DNA of 64,000 nt, taken from NCBI GenBank assembly GCA_025362315.1, contig JANYGP010000036.1, positions 24,569 through 88,568 of the forward strand, given 5' to 3'. The first letter of the stretch is position 1; each line of letters begins with the position of its first letter. The DNA is from Polaromonas sp. GTDB taxonomy: Bacteria; Pseudomonadota; Gammaproteobacteria; Burkholderiales; Burkholderiaceae_C. The notes under the pieces were generated by a model. The model did no database searches. It was not told the origin of the DNA and saw nothing but the letters and a program-made list of their open reading frames with translations. Of the stretch, positions 24,704-33,584 are shown piece by piece. A program made the position numbers and the translations under genes.

Positions 24704-25924
24704 CTACTTGATATTGCATTCCCGCCGAAGCAGCGCCAGCGCATCGTCAATGCTGCCCACCGCATCGCTCGACAAAATCGCTTCACCTTCCTGCACAAAA
24801 CTGCGCCACAGCTGGGCGTAATCGCTCTGGTATTGCGCTGGTGCGTGAGCAGCAATGTACTCAGTCGCGGCCTCGGGTTTGAAGCCAGCCTTCTTGATTT
24901 TGCGCAGCAAGGTCGCAGCACTTTTTTCGCTCAAAATTGTTTTTGGCGCTGCATGTGCAGCCATGCAAAAAAACAGCGTCAGCAGCGAACTGTCATCTGT
25001 GTTGCCGCCTGTCAGCTTGTCCCAGGCCCCCGACACTTCACGCGCATGGTGATCAATTTCACTTAATGCGTCCTCACGCCAAAAATAACGCCCCATGAAG
25101 GCGGGCGTCTGGTCAAACAGTTTTCGTGTGGGAAGCTTCACATCCAGGATTTTTACCTGGTCGGCCAGGATCGATTGCCGTGCGTTCTCGGTCACTTGCT
25201 GAAATTCATGCGGCAGGTTCTGCGGCAGCTGGACATGAAAGTCCTCGGGTTTGCTGCCGTGCTTTTGTCTCAAGGCTGCAATCATTTTGTCAAACGCCAC
25301 CCAGTCAGGCAGCTTGCGGCCACGCTGCGACATGACCAAAAGCGCGGTGCGAATGACAGCCTCAGCGTCCTTGCCAGCGTCCTCAAGGTCATCTTCGTCA
25401 AAGCCCAACTGGTCTGCAAACCACACTGCGGCATCTATCACGCAGACCACCTGCTTGCGTTTGGCAAGCTCTGCCTGGTATTGGGCCAGACTGCACAGAG
25501 TCCATTTGGCCAGTTGTGGAATGTGGGTATCTGTAAAACCGCCGCGCTCGTTCATGCCGAAGTGGCTGTTTTGCGGCATGGCAATCAGCGCCTTGAGCAT
25601 GTCCGAGCCGCCTTTGGAGCGCGACAAAAAAGAGTGCGCCTGCAGCGAAACAGCAGCTGCCTGCAAATCACCCAAGCAGTTGCTTTCAAGGTACAAACTC
25701 ACCAAATTAACCATCCGGGCCATGGCTTTTTCAAGGTCAGGGCGCAGAAACTCGGTGCCAAAATAGCGCGCTATCTGCACCATGCCCTTGGGCGCATCGC
25801 TGCTGATGCTTTCGAGCTTCTGGCTGTCAATGATTTTGTGTTGCAGCCCATGCTGCAGAGCCTTTTCAAAAAACGGCCGTGCGTCGTACAGCGACAGTCC
25901 GGCAGCACTCATGTCTGTTGCCAT
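24704..25924 (-). CDS. Uncharacterised 406-residue protein, last gene of the J-domain operon
   Basis: I do not recognise this protein. It lacks a signal peptide and clear membrane segments, and is predicted soluble and mostly helical, with acidic patches (FDEDDLEDAGKDAEA) and a repeat-like C-terminal region. It starts five bases after the stop of the 248-residue gene, in a four-gene chain 27519-24704. Possible roles include a client-binding or regulatory partner of the J-domain protein, but nothing in the sequence proves this. Confidence 0.75.
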   Translation of the reverse strand: MATDMSAAGLSLYDARPFFEKALQHGLQHKIIDSQKLESISSDAPKGMVQIARYFGTEFLRPDLEKAMARMVNLVSLYLESNCLGDLQAAAVSLQAHSFLSRSKGGSDMLKALIAMPQNSHFGMNERGGFTDTHIPQLAKWTLCSLAQYQAELAKRKQVVCVIDAAVWFADQLGFDEDDLEDAGKDAEAVIRTALLVMSQRGRKLPDWVAFDKMIAALRQKHGSKPEDFHVQLPQNLPHEFQQVTENARQSILADQVKILDVKLPTRKLFDQTPAFMGRYFWREDALSEIDHHAREVSGAWDKLTGGNTDDSSLLTLFFCMAAHAAPKTILSEKSAATLLRKIKKAGFKPEAATEYIAAHAPAQYQSDYAQLWRSFVQEGEAILSSDAVGSIDDALALLRRECNIK

Positions 25925-25929
25925 GAGCG

Positions 25930-26676
25930 TCAGATCGCCGACTCTTCGTCAGAGTCACGTTTGGCAGGTGTGACATTGCCGCGGTCTGTGTCGCCAGTCT
26001 CCACTTTTCCGTCGTCCTCAGGTGCTGCTTCGTCTTCGCCAAATCCGGCGTCAAAAGCGCTGGCCTTGGCGCGCAGCACCAGCAGCATTTCAATGAACAG
26101 ATCGGGCAACTCGTAGCGCAGTATCCAGGCCAGTTGCATCCAGTCTTTGTCGGCAACCTCGTCCTGCTCAAGCTTGGGCTTTTCATAGGCTCTGGCCAGC
26201 AGCTCGTCTTGGGGCAGCATGTCGCCGTGGTCGTCCACCGCATCAAACGAGCCCGTGCGGGCAAACGCCTCGACACGGCTCCACTTTTCAGAAAAATAAT
26301 CGGCCAGGGCTTCGCTGCCACCTTCCAGATCGCCAATGGCAGTCAAAAATTCAATCGGGTCTGAATCGTCCCTGAAAATAATGGCGTTGACCATCCCTCG
26401 CAAATGCGAGCGTGTCAGGTCCTTGTATTGCTTTTCAATCACCACAGCGCGCGCAAACTGCCCGGGCGTGACCAGCAGATTGACAACCGACTCTTTGGAG
26501 TTGTCATATTCACGGATGATGGCCAGCACGTCCTTGGCAGGCAACTGCTCCAGCACAACCATCAATGCAGCGTCGCCCTCGGTATCGGCCAGCTCAACCA
26601 GGGCGCCTTCAGCACCTGTGATGTCGCCAGCGGCTATCAGAGCCTGCGTTTTTTCAATCAGTGCCAGATGATTCAT
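25930..26676 (-). CDS. Uncharacterised 248-residue acidic protein of the J-domain operon
   Basis: Not recognised. The N-terminal half is a helical repeat-like region (EKTQALIAAGDITGAEGALVELAD resembles a TPR-like or Sel1-like pair of helices). The middle contains SDPIEFLTAIGDLEGG, and the last 45 residues are acidic and likely disordered (EDEAAPEDDGKVETGD). It overlaps the preceding gene by 4 bp (ATGA at 26673-26676). Confidence 0.75.
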   Translation of the reverse strand: MNHLALIEKTQALIAAGDITGAEGALVELADTEGDAALMVVLEQLPAKDVLAIIREYDNSKESVVNLLVTPGQFARAVVIEKQYKDLTRSHLRGMVNAIIFRDDSDPIEFLTAIGDLEGGSEALADYFSEKWSRVEAFARTGSFDAVDDHGDMLPQDELLARAYEKPKLEQDEVADKDWMQLAWILRYELPDLFIEMLLVLRAKASAFDAGFGEDEAAPEDDGKVETGDTDRGNVTPAKRDSDEESAI

Positions 26677-27227
26677 GTCTGTTCCTTGCGGTCAAAGCCC
26701 TGGCCGACCATCCAGTCTTCAGCAGCTTCCTTGCGGGCTTTGGCGTCTGCACGCTCTTCAGCGTCGCCTTCAAACTGCTCTTCGTCACCGGCTTCATTGT
26801 CATCGCCATCATCAGCCTGGGTTGCATGCAGGGCCGGCTTGCCAGACATGTATTCGAGCAAAGCCGCCACCGTTAAAAACCATTCGCCACCTGGCTCGCT
26901 CAGTACTTTTTCGGCCAGTGCCTGTGCCCACGGTGCGACCTGAATCTCAGCAGACAAAGTGTTCCAGCCGGGCAGCTCATCAGCTTCAAAACCCAGCAAA
27001 TCGTCCATCACAGCGGGTGCACCAAATGCAAACGCCTGATGGAAAACCACTGCCACCATTTCGGGGCTGAGCTCCATCATTTTGACCAGAAAATCAATTT
27101 CTCCGCGCTTGTCAGCCAGACGCTTTTTCAACACATCCTTGCCTTCCGAGTCCTGGCTCAAATCGTCCAGTTCGGCCTGGTAAGCTTTGTGCAGGTCCGT
27201 TAAAAATTCAGATGTTCTCATGTCCAT
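26673..27227 (-). CDS. Uncharacterised acidic protein of the J-domain operon
   Basis: Not recognised. ATG 27227 (MDMRTSEFLTDLHKAYQAEL) is chosen; the frame extends to a TTG at 27233. The first about 60 residues are helical with charged heptad-like spacing (KDVLKKRLADKRGEIDFLVKMMEL). The tail is strongly acidic (DDGDDNEAGDEEQFEGDAEERAD), a feature shared with the next gene. It follows the J-domain gene by 7 bp. Confidence 0.72.
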   Translation of the reverse strand: MDMRTSEFLTDLHKAYQAELDDLSQDSEGKDVLKKRLADKRGEIDFLVKMMELSPEMVAVVFHQAFAFGAPAVMDDLLGFEADELPGWNTLSAEIQVAPWAQALAEKVLSEPGGEWFLTVAALLEYMSGKPALHATQADDGDDNEAGDEEQFEGDAEERADAKARKEAAEDWMVGQGFDRKEQT

Positions 27228-27234
27228 GCTCAAT

Positions 27235-27519
27235 TCAAATCTTGTTCAGGCAATTGTCAAAGTAGCCGCGCCAGATGTCCTGAGCAGTCACAAGCGGGTC
27301 GTCCAGCAAGCTGCGGCGGCGGTTGTCGTCATAAGCGCGCCTCTTGTCACTGTCAGAAAGCACGTCATAGGCCTCTTGCACCGCCCGAAATTGCGCTGCA
27401 GCATCAAGCGCATCGTTTCGGTCGGGGTGATAAACCGATGCTTTCTGACGAAATGCTTTTTTGATGTCCGCCAGCGTGGCGGCGCTGTTCAGGCCGAGCG
27501 TGGTGTAGTGGTCAATCAC
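27235..27519 (-). CDS. Small J-domain (DnaJ-like) protein
   Basis: The 94-residue protein is essentially one J-domain: helix I (DHYTTLGLNSAATLADIKKAF), the essential VYHPDRND loop (HPD), then FRAVQEAYDVLSDSDKRRAYDD. No Gly/Phe or zinc region follows, so it is a type III J-protein that would stimulate an Hsp70 for a dedicated client. It starts with GTG overlapping the VapC stop by 4 bp (GTGA, 27516-27519) and is first of four coupled genes. Confidence 0.88.
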   Translation of the reverse strand: MIDHYTTLGLNSAATLADIKKAFRQKASVYHPDRNDALDAAAQFRAVQEAYDVLSDSDKRRAYDDNRRRSLLDDPLVTAQDIWRGYFDNCLNKI

Positions 27520-27917
27520 AATTGAAAAGCCTCGACTTTCAAGCCGGCAAATATTTTGAAATCTGGGGCATTGCGTGTCAAAACTGCATAGCCATGGTGG
27601 ATTGCCGTCGCCGCAATGAGTGCGTCGTGCGCGCCAGCTGTTGCATTTTTAGACAATGCAGCGACCATGCGTGCATGTGTGCGAGCAATCGGCATTGAAA
27701 ACTCAAGCACAGGGATGATTGATAACAGGTTTTCGACAAATGCTGCGCGCTGCGCCCTGCGTTGAGCGGTACTGGCGCGCTCAACACCTGCCAGCAGCTC
27801 GCTGGCTGTGACGGCACTCATGTAGGCCTCACCATAAGCGGACCACCGGGCCAAATCCAGTTTGGCACCAGAGCGCTCGGCGAGTATCCACACATCAGAA
27901 TCAATCACTAAGCCCAT
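27516..27917 (-). CDS. VapC-type PIN-domain toxin
   Basis: The 133-residue PIN ribonuclease has the acidic active-site residues in place: MGLVIDSDVWILAE (Asp), VTASELLAGVERA (Glu), AGAHDALIAATAI (Asp) and VLTRNAPDFKIF (Asp-containing loop). It overlaps the antitoxin by 10 bp upstream and the J-domain gene by 4 bp downstream, so the module is translationally joined to the J-domain operon. Confidence 0.9.
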   Translation of the reverse strand: MGLVIDSDVWILAERSGAKLDLARWSAYGEAYMSAVTASELLAGVERASTAQRRAQRAAFVENLLSIIPVLEFSMPIARTHARMVAALSKNATAGAHDALIAATAIHHGYAVLTRNAPDFKIFAGLKVEAFQL

Positions 27918-28186
27918 GGATCAGCTTTGGCTCTCAGGCTGGCACGTACTGTGCGAACATCTCCAGCCATGGCCAATCTCTCACGGGTTTTAAGCAGCGG
28001 CCCTTTTGCCAACACCTCATCGAGCTGATCAATTGGAAACCCGGCGCTTGCCATCGCAGGCAACACACGCGCAACCACCCGCTTGCCGCGCTGTATGTCC
28101 AGCGCCTGACCCTGGTATTGCACCTGGCTCAAAAAATTGGACAAGCCACGGGAAAACTCCGTGACGGTTAGCGCAACTGCGTTCAT
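27908..28186 (-). CDS. VapB/Phd-type antitoxin
   Basis: The 92-residue protein has a Phd/YefM-like N-terminus (VTEFSRGLSNFLSQVQYQGQALDIQRGKRVVARV) that would bind DNA, and a C-terminal part with a hydrophobic/charged stretch to neutralise VapC. GGAGAAG sits five bases before its ATG. It should also autoregulate the joined operon through the direct repeats at 28202-28225. Confidence 0.82.
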   Translation of the reverse strand: MNAVALTVTEFSRGLSNFLSQVQYQGQALDIQRGKRVVARVLPAMASAGFPIDQLDEVLAKGPLLKTRERLAMAGDVRTVRASLRAKADPWA

Positions 28187-28201
28187 GGCATCTTCTCCGA
28201 A

Positions 28202-28232
28202 AATCTGATAATCATTTTATCTGATTTAACAA
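28202..28232 (-). promoter_or_regulatory. Candidate vapBC/J-operon promoter with repeated ATCTGAT boxes
   Basis: Two ATCTGAT boxes (28203-28209 and 28219-28225) are spaced 16 bp apart. On the minus strand a TTGTTA (28227-28232) and TATCAG (28205-28210) are 16 bp apart as weak -35/-10 elements. The boxes overlap the -10, fitting antitoxin repression. The stretch 28187-28281 holds nothing else recognisable. Confidence 0.4.
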
Positions 28233-28281
28233 ATTTAATTTTTAGGGTGCCAAACAGGCTTTATGCAGTGGGCACTGAGGA

Positions 28282-28755
28282 TTAGTCTTGACCGTCAATT
28301 TCACACTTACCCCACTCAGTAGAGGCTTTTATGCAACGCTTGAAAGGGTATTTGGCATTGGTGTTGATTGCGGCGAGCCTCATCTGGATTTCACTGGCTG
28401 AACGTGTCGTGCGGAAGTAGTCGAATACTTCGCCGTTCACAACGATGGCTGCTTGAGGAGAACCACCTCGCCCGGAGCTTGCGTAATCAAGCTTGTCTTT
28501 GAACGGCTTGACCGCTGCTGGCAGGAACAACCCAGCAGGAACTGTGGATCGGATACTTTTTATGACGTATGAAAAAGTGATGTTTTTGAACTCGTCCAAA
28601 GCTTGCAGTTTCGGCAGTTCATCCTTGCGCCAAGCTACGCAGGGTGGGCAATCGTTACCGCCCATCCAGACAAAATGAACAACAGGAGAAGTTTGGGCTT
28701 GTGCCGACAGTGAAATGAAAAGAGCCAGCCCAAGCAAAAATTTATGCGCCTGCAT
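28282..28755 (-). CDS. Secreted thioredoxin-like CPPC protein
   Basis: The 157-residue protein has a signal peptide (KFLLGLALFISLSAQAQT) and a thioredoxin-type site GNDCPPCVAWRKDELPKL near residue 37, followed by a possible fold ending SPQAAIVVNGEV (cis-Pro loop SPQ). Two further cysteines lie near the C-terminus (KRCIKAS, WGKCEID). It probably acts as a periplasmic thiol protein, but its partner is unknown. ATG 28755 is preceded by GAGG; the longer frame adds a non-signal leader. Confidence 0.75.
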   Translation of the reverse strand: MQAHKFLLGLALFISLSAQAQTSPVVHFVWMGGNDCPPCVAWRKDELPKLQALDEFKNITFSYVIKSIRSTVPAGLFLPAAVKPFKDKLDYASSGRGGSPQAAIVVNGEVFDYFRTTRSASEIQMRLAAINTNAKYPFKRCIKASTEWGKCEIDGQD

Positions 28756-28801
28756 TGGGAATTCCTCAGAGATGATTTGGAAAAAAGGTTGAAATAAAAA
28801 T

Positions 28802-29542
28802 CTATTCAAACAACTGCCCCTCAACCAGCCGGTAACGCCGTGCACAACGCGCTGCCAGTGTTTCGTCATGCGTGACCATGATGAATGCCGTGCCCTGCTC
28901 GCTTGCGAGTTGCAGCATCAGTTCAAACACGCCTTCGGCAGTGGATCGGTCCAGGTTGCCGGTAGGCTCATCGGCCAACACACAGGCGGGCTGCGTGACC
29001 AGGGCCCGTGCGATCGCCACACGCTGGCGCTCGCCGCCTGACAGCTCGGCCGGACGGTGATGCAGGCGGTCCTGCAAGCCAACACTTGCCAGCATTTTGG
29101 TAGCTCTTTGCGCACATATCTCAGGCGTCAGACGCCGAATCCAGAGTGGCATGGCGACGTTGTCAAGTGCTGAAAACTCTGGCAACAGGTGGTGAAACTG
29201 GTAAACAAAACCCAGGTGCTGGTTGCGCAACTGGCCTTGAACTTGCGGGGTCAGCGTTGACAGGTCTTGCCCTTTGAGCATCACCTGCCCGCTGCTCGGG
29301 GCGTCCAGCCCGCCCATCAAATGCAGCAGCGTGCTCTTGCCCGAGCCTGACGCACCAACGATGGCAATCGTGTCGCTGGGGTTGACTTGAAGGTCAACAC
29401 CTTTGAGCACAGTCACGTCAAGGCGCCCTTCAATGAAGCGCTTGGTCAGGCCAGTGGCTTGCAGAACAGTTGGGAGCGGGGAACCCTCACCCCTGCCTTC
29501 TCCCGGGGAAAGTGGGAGTAAAGACGTGGAAACATCACTCAT
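28802..29542 (-). CDS. lolD: Lipoprotein-releasing system ATPase LolD
   Basis: The ABC ATPase carries Walker [14 protein letters not shown], signature [17 protein letters not shown], Walker [13 protein letters not shown] and H-loop MVTHDETLA, and the LolD/MacB-type [22 protein letters not shown] region. Start at ATG 29542 overlaps lolC by 8 bp. The N-terminal 15 residues or so ([17 protein letters not shown]) derive from a palindromic repeat. It powers release of outer-membrane lipoproteins with LolC. Confidence 0.92.
   Translation of the reverse strand: MSDVSTSLLPLSPGEGRGEGSPLPTVLQATGLTKRFIEGRLDVTVLKGVDLQVNPSDTIAIVGASGSGKSTLLHLMGGLDAPSSGQVMLKGQDLSTLTPQVQGQLRNQHLGFVYQFHHLLPEFSALDNVAMPLWIRRLTPEICAQRATKMLASVGLQDRLHHRPAELSGGERQRVAIARALVTQPACVLADEPTGNLDRSTAEGVFELMLQLASEQGTAFIMVTHDETLAARCARRYRLVEGQLFE
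29480..29518 (-). repeat. GEGRGEG-type repeat in the lolD 5-prime coding region
   Basis: On the minus strand it encodes [14 protein letters not shown], and its nucleotides CTTCTCCCGGGGAAAG resemble the hairpin in the gamma-glutamyltransferase gene (11841), though the stem is imperfect. It sits immediately before the conserved LolD start ([10 protein letters not shown]). Confidence 0.6.
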
Positions 29543-30788
29543 AACGCAAAGCCTCCGCCGGATTGACCCGGCTGGCACGCCAGCTGGGGTACAGCGTCGC
29601 CAGAAAAGCCAGGATCAGCGCAATCACCACGATCGGCATGATGTCGGCGTACTGCGGCTCGCTGGGCATGCGGCTGATGAGGTAAATGTCTTTGGGCAAA
29701 AAGCTGGCGTTCAGCAGCCGCTCCAGCGCCGGCACCAGCACATCAATGTTCAGTGCAATACCCAGCCCCAGCAGCAGGCCGGCCAGCGTGCCAATCACGC
29801 CCACCATGGCGCCCTGCACCACAAATATGCCCATGATGCTTTTTGGGCTGGCACCCAGCGTGCGCAAGATGGCAATGTCGGCACGCTTGTCTGTTACGGT
29901 CATCACCAGGGTTGACACCAGATTGAACGCAGCCACCGCAACAATCAGCGTCAGGATGATGAACATCATGCGTTTTTCAAGCTGCACCGCGGCAAACCAT
30001 GTTTTGTTTTGCCGGGTCCAGTCGCGAATCAGCAAGTCGCCGCTCAAAGAGCGTGACAGTTCTGTAGCCACTTCACGCGCTTGATGCAAATCACGCAGCT
30101 TGATGCGGATGCCGGTCGGGCCTTCGAGTCTGAAAATCTTGGCCGCGTCGTCCTGATGCATCATGACAAGCGCGGAGTCGTATTCGTAGTGGCCGGAATC
30201 AAAGGTGCCCACAACTGTCATCTGCTTCAAGCGGGGCACGACGCCAGCCGGTGTGACTTGCCCACTGGGTGCAATCAGCGTCACTGAATCGCCCTCACGC
30301 ACGCCCATGTTGCGCGCCAGCTCAGCGCCCAGCACCACACCAAATGCACCCGGAATCAGCTTGTCGAGCGTGGGGCCAGACATGGCCGCCAGATCCGTGA
30401 CCTGCCCTTCAAGGGCCGGGTCAATGCCGCGCACCAGGGTGCCCTTCATGTCTTCGCCTCTTGCCAGAAGCGCTTGGGCAGCTATGAAAGTTGCAGCACC
30501 CACCACATTTTTATTGGCTTTGATCTCTGCCAGCGTTTTTTGCGGATCGTTCAGGGCTGCGCCGTTGGGTGCAAACACTTCAATGTGGGAGATGACGCCC
30601 AGCATGCGGTCACGCACTTCTTTTTGAAAGCCATTCATCACGCTCAGCACAATGATGAGCGCTGCCACGCCCAGCGCAATGCCCAGCATCGAAACGCCTG
30701 AAATAAACGAGATGAAACCATTGCGCCGCGTGGCGCGGCCTGCACGCGTGTAGCGCCAGCCCAAAATCAGTTCATAAGGAAGTTGCAT
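29535..30788 (-). CDS. lolC: Lipoprotein-releasing system permease LolC/LolE
   Basis: The 417-residue inner-membrane protein starts [28 protein letters not shown], the family N-terminus, so ATG 30788 is used. It has one N-terminal membrane segment, a large periplasmic domain and three C-terminal segments ([17 protein letters not shown], a [10 protein letters not shown] region, and [15 protein letters not shown]). With LolD it extracts lipoproteins for LolA. A separate LolE is not seen, so this is probably the LolF-like single-permease form. Confidence 0.92.
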   Translation of the reverse strand: MQLPYELILGWRYTRAGRATRRNGFISFISGVSMLGIALGVAALIIVLSVMNGFQKEVRDRMLGVISHIEVFAPNGAALNDPQKTLAEIKANKNVVGAATFIAAQALLARGEDMKGTLVRGIDPALEGQVTDLAAMSGPTLDKLIPGAFGVVLGAELARNMGVREGDSVTLIAPSGQVTPAGVVPRLKQMTVVGTFDSGHYEYDSALVMMHQDDAAKIFRLEGPTGIRIKLRDLHQAREVATELSRSLSGDLLIRDWTRQNKTWFAAVQLEKRMMFIILTLIVAVAAFNLVSTLVMTVTDKRADIAILRTLGASPKSIMGIFVVQGAMVGVIGTLAGLLLGLGIALNIDVLVPALERLLNASFLPKDIYLISRMPSEPQYADIMPIVVIALILAFLATLYPSWRASRVNPAEALRYE

Positions 30789-30816
30789 AACCCTCAATTG
30801 TGGCATCCCGGACAAT

Positions 30817-31800
30817 ATGGGCATGTCAGTTAACCCCGCTTCACACCTTGCTTCCCACTTTGTTATGGCATTTGCAGCTTGCGCTGGTGGCGACTGGCTG
30901 CAGGCCACGACGTCCGTGGAGCTCAAGAACCTGGGCAAACTGCTGCGCGGCATGACACTGATCCACACCGATGCAGGCGCGGCAGATTCTTTGTCGCCAC
31001 CGCACGAGCGGGCATTGGCCCAAGCCTTGGGAATGACGCCTTCAACCATAGGAGCGGCAGCTGTTCAGGACGGGCTGATTCCGTGGGCAGCGCTTGAAGC
31101 CAAAGCAAAACCTGGCGATGGCTGGGCTGTCATCACCCCTTGTCACTGGGCCATGGGCCGTGAACATGCCACACTGACCGACCCAGCCACACTGGCGCTG
31201 ACCGAGGCTGACTCCCGCACACTTCTGGATGCGATGCAGCCCTACTTTGACACGGAAGGCATCACGCTGCGTTACCAGCAGCCCACCCGCTGGCTGGCAA
31301 GCGGCGATGTTTTTGCCAGCTTGCCTACCGCATCACTAGACCGTGTGATGGGTCGCAATGTCGGCATGTGGCTGCCGGCATCAAAAGCCATCAAATTGCT
31401 TCAAAACGAAATGCAGATGCTGCTGTACATGCACCCTGTCAATGACAACCGCGCAGGCCAAGGCCTGCGCAGTGTGAATTCATTTTGGGTGAGTGGCACA
31501 GGGGCCATCAGCGAGTCATTCGATTCTGAAACTGCCAGTGCCCAGGTCAGCCTCAACCGCGACCTGGCCCCTGCCGCATTTGCGGGCGATTGGGCAGCTT
31601 ACACACAAGCATGGGCGCAGCTTGACGCCACTGCCATTGCGCAGCTGTTGATTCAGCAAAGCAGTGGCAAAGCCGTGCGCATCATTTTGTGTGGCGAAAG
31701 CAACGCGATGACATTTGAAACGGTACAACATGGTTTTTTAAACAAAATCAAGAGTGTTTTCAGCTCCCAGCGCCCAATTGATATGCTCAAGCAGCTATAA
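30817..31800 (+). CDS. RpfE-like / phosphoglycerate-mutase-annotated hypothetical protein
   Basis: The 327-residue cytosolic protein resembles a betaproteobacterial family often labelled phosphoglycerate mutase or RpfE-type regulator. Supporting stretches are VITPCHWAMGREHATLTDP and RSVNSFWVSGTGA. The metal-binding residues of a real mutase are not obvious to me, so the function is uncertain. The last residues (SSQRPIDMLKQL) are encoded by repeat copy F. It precedes recJ by 13 bp. Confidence 0.6.
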   Translation: MGMSVNPASHLASHFVMAFAACAGGDWLQATTSVELKNLGKLLRGMTLIHTDAGAADSLSPPHERALAQALGMTPSTIGAAAVQDGLIPWAALEAKAKPGDGWAVITPCHWAMGREHATLTDPATLALTEADSRTLLDAMQPYFDTEGITLRYQQPTRWLASGDVFASLPTASLDRVMGRNVGMWLPASKAIKLLQNEMQMLLYMHPVNDNRAGQGLRSVNSFWVSGTGAISESFDSETASAQVSLNRDLAPAAFAGDWAAYTQAWAQLDATAIAQLLIQQSSGKAVRIILCGESNAMTFETVQHGFLNKIKSVFSSQRPIDMLKQL

Positions 31801-31806
31801 ATAAAA
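31769..31806 (+). repeat. Dispersed palindromic repeat, copy F (over the RpfE-like stop codon)
   Basis: AGCGCCCAATTGATATGCTCAAGCAGCTATAA fits the right half of the family; the copy supplies the stop codon of the upstream gene and sits just before recJ. Confidence 0.55.
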
Positions 31807-31813
31807 GAGCACT

Positions 31814-33538
31814 ATGAAAATCCATATCAGGGATGTCCCGCCACGCGCCGCATGGGCGCTGCAGCAGGCAGGCGTGCACCCGCTGCTGGCACAGCTGTAT
31901 GCAGCGCGCGGTGTGCGCACGGCCGACGAACTCGACGAAGGCCTGGGCCGACTGCTGAGCCCCACCAGCCTGAAAGGCGCAAAAGAGGCCGCCATATTTC
32001 TGGCAGATGCCATCGCAGCTGACAAGCGCATCTGCATCGTGGCCGATTACGACTGCGACGGCGCAACGGCCTGTGCAGTTGGCATGCGTGGTTTGAGATT
32101 GCTGGGCGCACAACACGTCAGCTATCTGGTGCCCGACCGGGTGGTGGATGGCTACGGCCTGACTGCGCCAATTGCCGATCGCGTCAAATCCAGCGGCGCG
32201 GACGTGCTGGTCACGGTCGACAACGGCATTGCCAGTTTTGACGGCGTGGCGCGCGCCAAAGCGCTCGGCATGCAGGTACTGGTGACGGACCACCATTTGC
32301 CAGCCTTGACCGATGGATTGATTGGTTTGCCTGATGCCGACGTCATCGTCAACCCCAACCAGCCAGGTTGCGAGTTTGAAAGCAAGTCAATTGCCGGTGT
32401 GGGCGTGATGTTTTATGTGCTGCTCGCACTACGAGCGGAGCTGCGGGCGCGTGATGTGTTCACAGCTCAAAACCAGCCGAAAGTTGATGTGCTTCTACCG
32501 TTGGTTGCGCTGGGCACAGTTGCCGATGTTGTGAAGCTGGACGCGAACAACCGCCGCCTGGTCGCGCAGGGCCTGAAACGCATCAGAAGCGGCTATTTAC
32601 AGGCGGGAGTAGCTTCGCTTTTTGTAGCAGCAGGCCGCAAAGCGAACGTGGCTACCACCTTCGACTTTGGCTTTGCCCTCGGCCCGCGCATCAACGCCGC
32701 AGGTCGCCTGGCCGACATGACGCTGGGCATCGAATGCCTGCTGACCGACGATGCAGCCCGGGCCGACGAGCTGGCCAGAACACTCGACAGCATCAACCGT
32801 GAGCGACGCGACATTGAGGCCGACATGCGCGAGCAGGCCCAACTGGCTGCTGACGCGATGATTGATATTGACGATGAGCCACCTCCCGCGATAGCGATTT
32901 ACGAGCCCAGCTTTCACGAAGGTGTAGTCGGCATCGTCGCCTCCCGCATCAAAGATAAATTGCACCGCCCGACCTTCGTGTTTGCCGCCAGCCAGGCAGA
33001 GGGCAAGCAGCATGAAATCAAAGGCTCAGGCCGCTCAATTGCGGGCTTTCATCTGCGCGACGCGCTGGACCTGGTTGCCAAACGCCAGCCCGGCGTGCTG
33101 CTGAAATTTGGCGGCCATGCCATGGCGGCGGGTTGCACAATTGAAGAAAAAAATTTCGAGCTGTTCGAGCACACGCTCCAGCAAGTCGCCCGTGAATGGC
33201 TGGACGCCGCCACACTGACTCGCCGCATCGACACCGACGGGCCCCTGGCTGCAGAATTCCGCCGTACTGACATGGTCGACACCCTGCACAAAGAAGTCTG
33301 GGGCCAAGGCTTTGCCGCGCCCACGTTCAGTGAAGAAGTTGAAGTCGTGTCGCAACGCTTGGTCGGTGAAAAGCACCTCGCGCTAAAACTGAAACACCAG
33401 GGCCAGCCAGTAGACGGCATCTGGTTCGGCCACACCGAGCCGCTGCCTGCGCGGGTGACGTTGGCGTTCAGGCTGGATGCGGACGAGTGGCAGGGGGTGC
33501 GGCGGGTGCGTTTTTTGGTGGAGGCTGCTGAGGTTTAA
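31814..33538 (+). CDS. recJ: Single-stranded-DNA exonuclease RecJ
   Basis: The 574-residue protein has DHH phosphoesterase motifs IVADYDCDGATA, VTVDNGIAS, VTDHHLPA and VNPNQPGCEF, the DHHA1 domain motif SGRSIAGFHLRDALD and GGHAMAAGC, and the C-terminal OB-fold region. RecJ degrades single-stranded DNA 5-prime to 3-prime in recombination and mismatch repair. Length is normal for the family. Confidence 0.95.
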   Translation: MKIHIRDVPPRAAWALQQAGVHPLLAQLYAARGVRTADELDEGLGRLLSPTSLKGAKEAAIFLADAIAADKRICIVADYDCDGATACAVGMRGLRLLGAQHVSYLVPDRVVDGYGLTAPIADRVKSSGADVLVTVDNGIASFDGVARAKALGMQVLVTDHHLPALTDGLIGLPDADVIVNPNQPGCEFESKSIAGVGVMFYVLLALRAELRARDVFTAQNQPKVDVLLPLVALGTVADVVKLDANNRRLVAQGLKRIRSGYLQAGVASLFVAAGRKANVATTFDFGFALGPRINAAGRLADMTLGIECLLTDDAARADELARTLDSINRERRDIEADMREQAQLAADAMIDIDDEPPPAIAIYEPSFHEGVVGIVASRIKDKLHRPTFVFAASQAEGKQHEIKGSGRSIAGFHLRDALDLVAKRQPGVLLKFGGHAMAAGCTIEEKNFELFEHTLQQVAREWLDAATLTRRIDTDGPLAAEFRRTDMVDTLHKEVWGQGFAAPTFSEEVEVVSQRLVGEKHLALKLKHQGQPVDGIWFGHTEPLPARVTLAFRLDADEWQGVRRVRFLVEAAEV

Positions 33539-33584
33539 AGTTTGAGATTTACATTACCTGAAGCTTTATTAAGGATCACATTAA

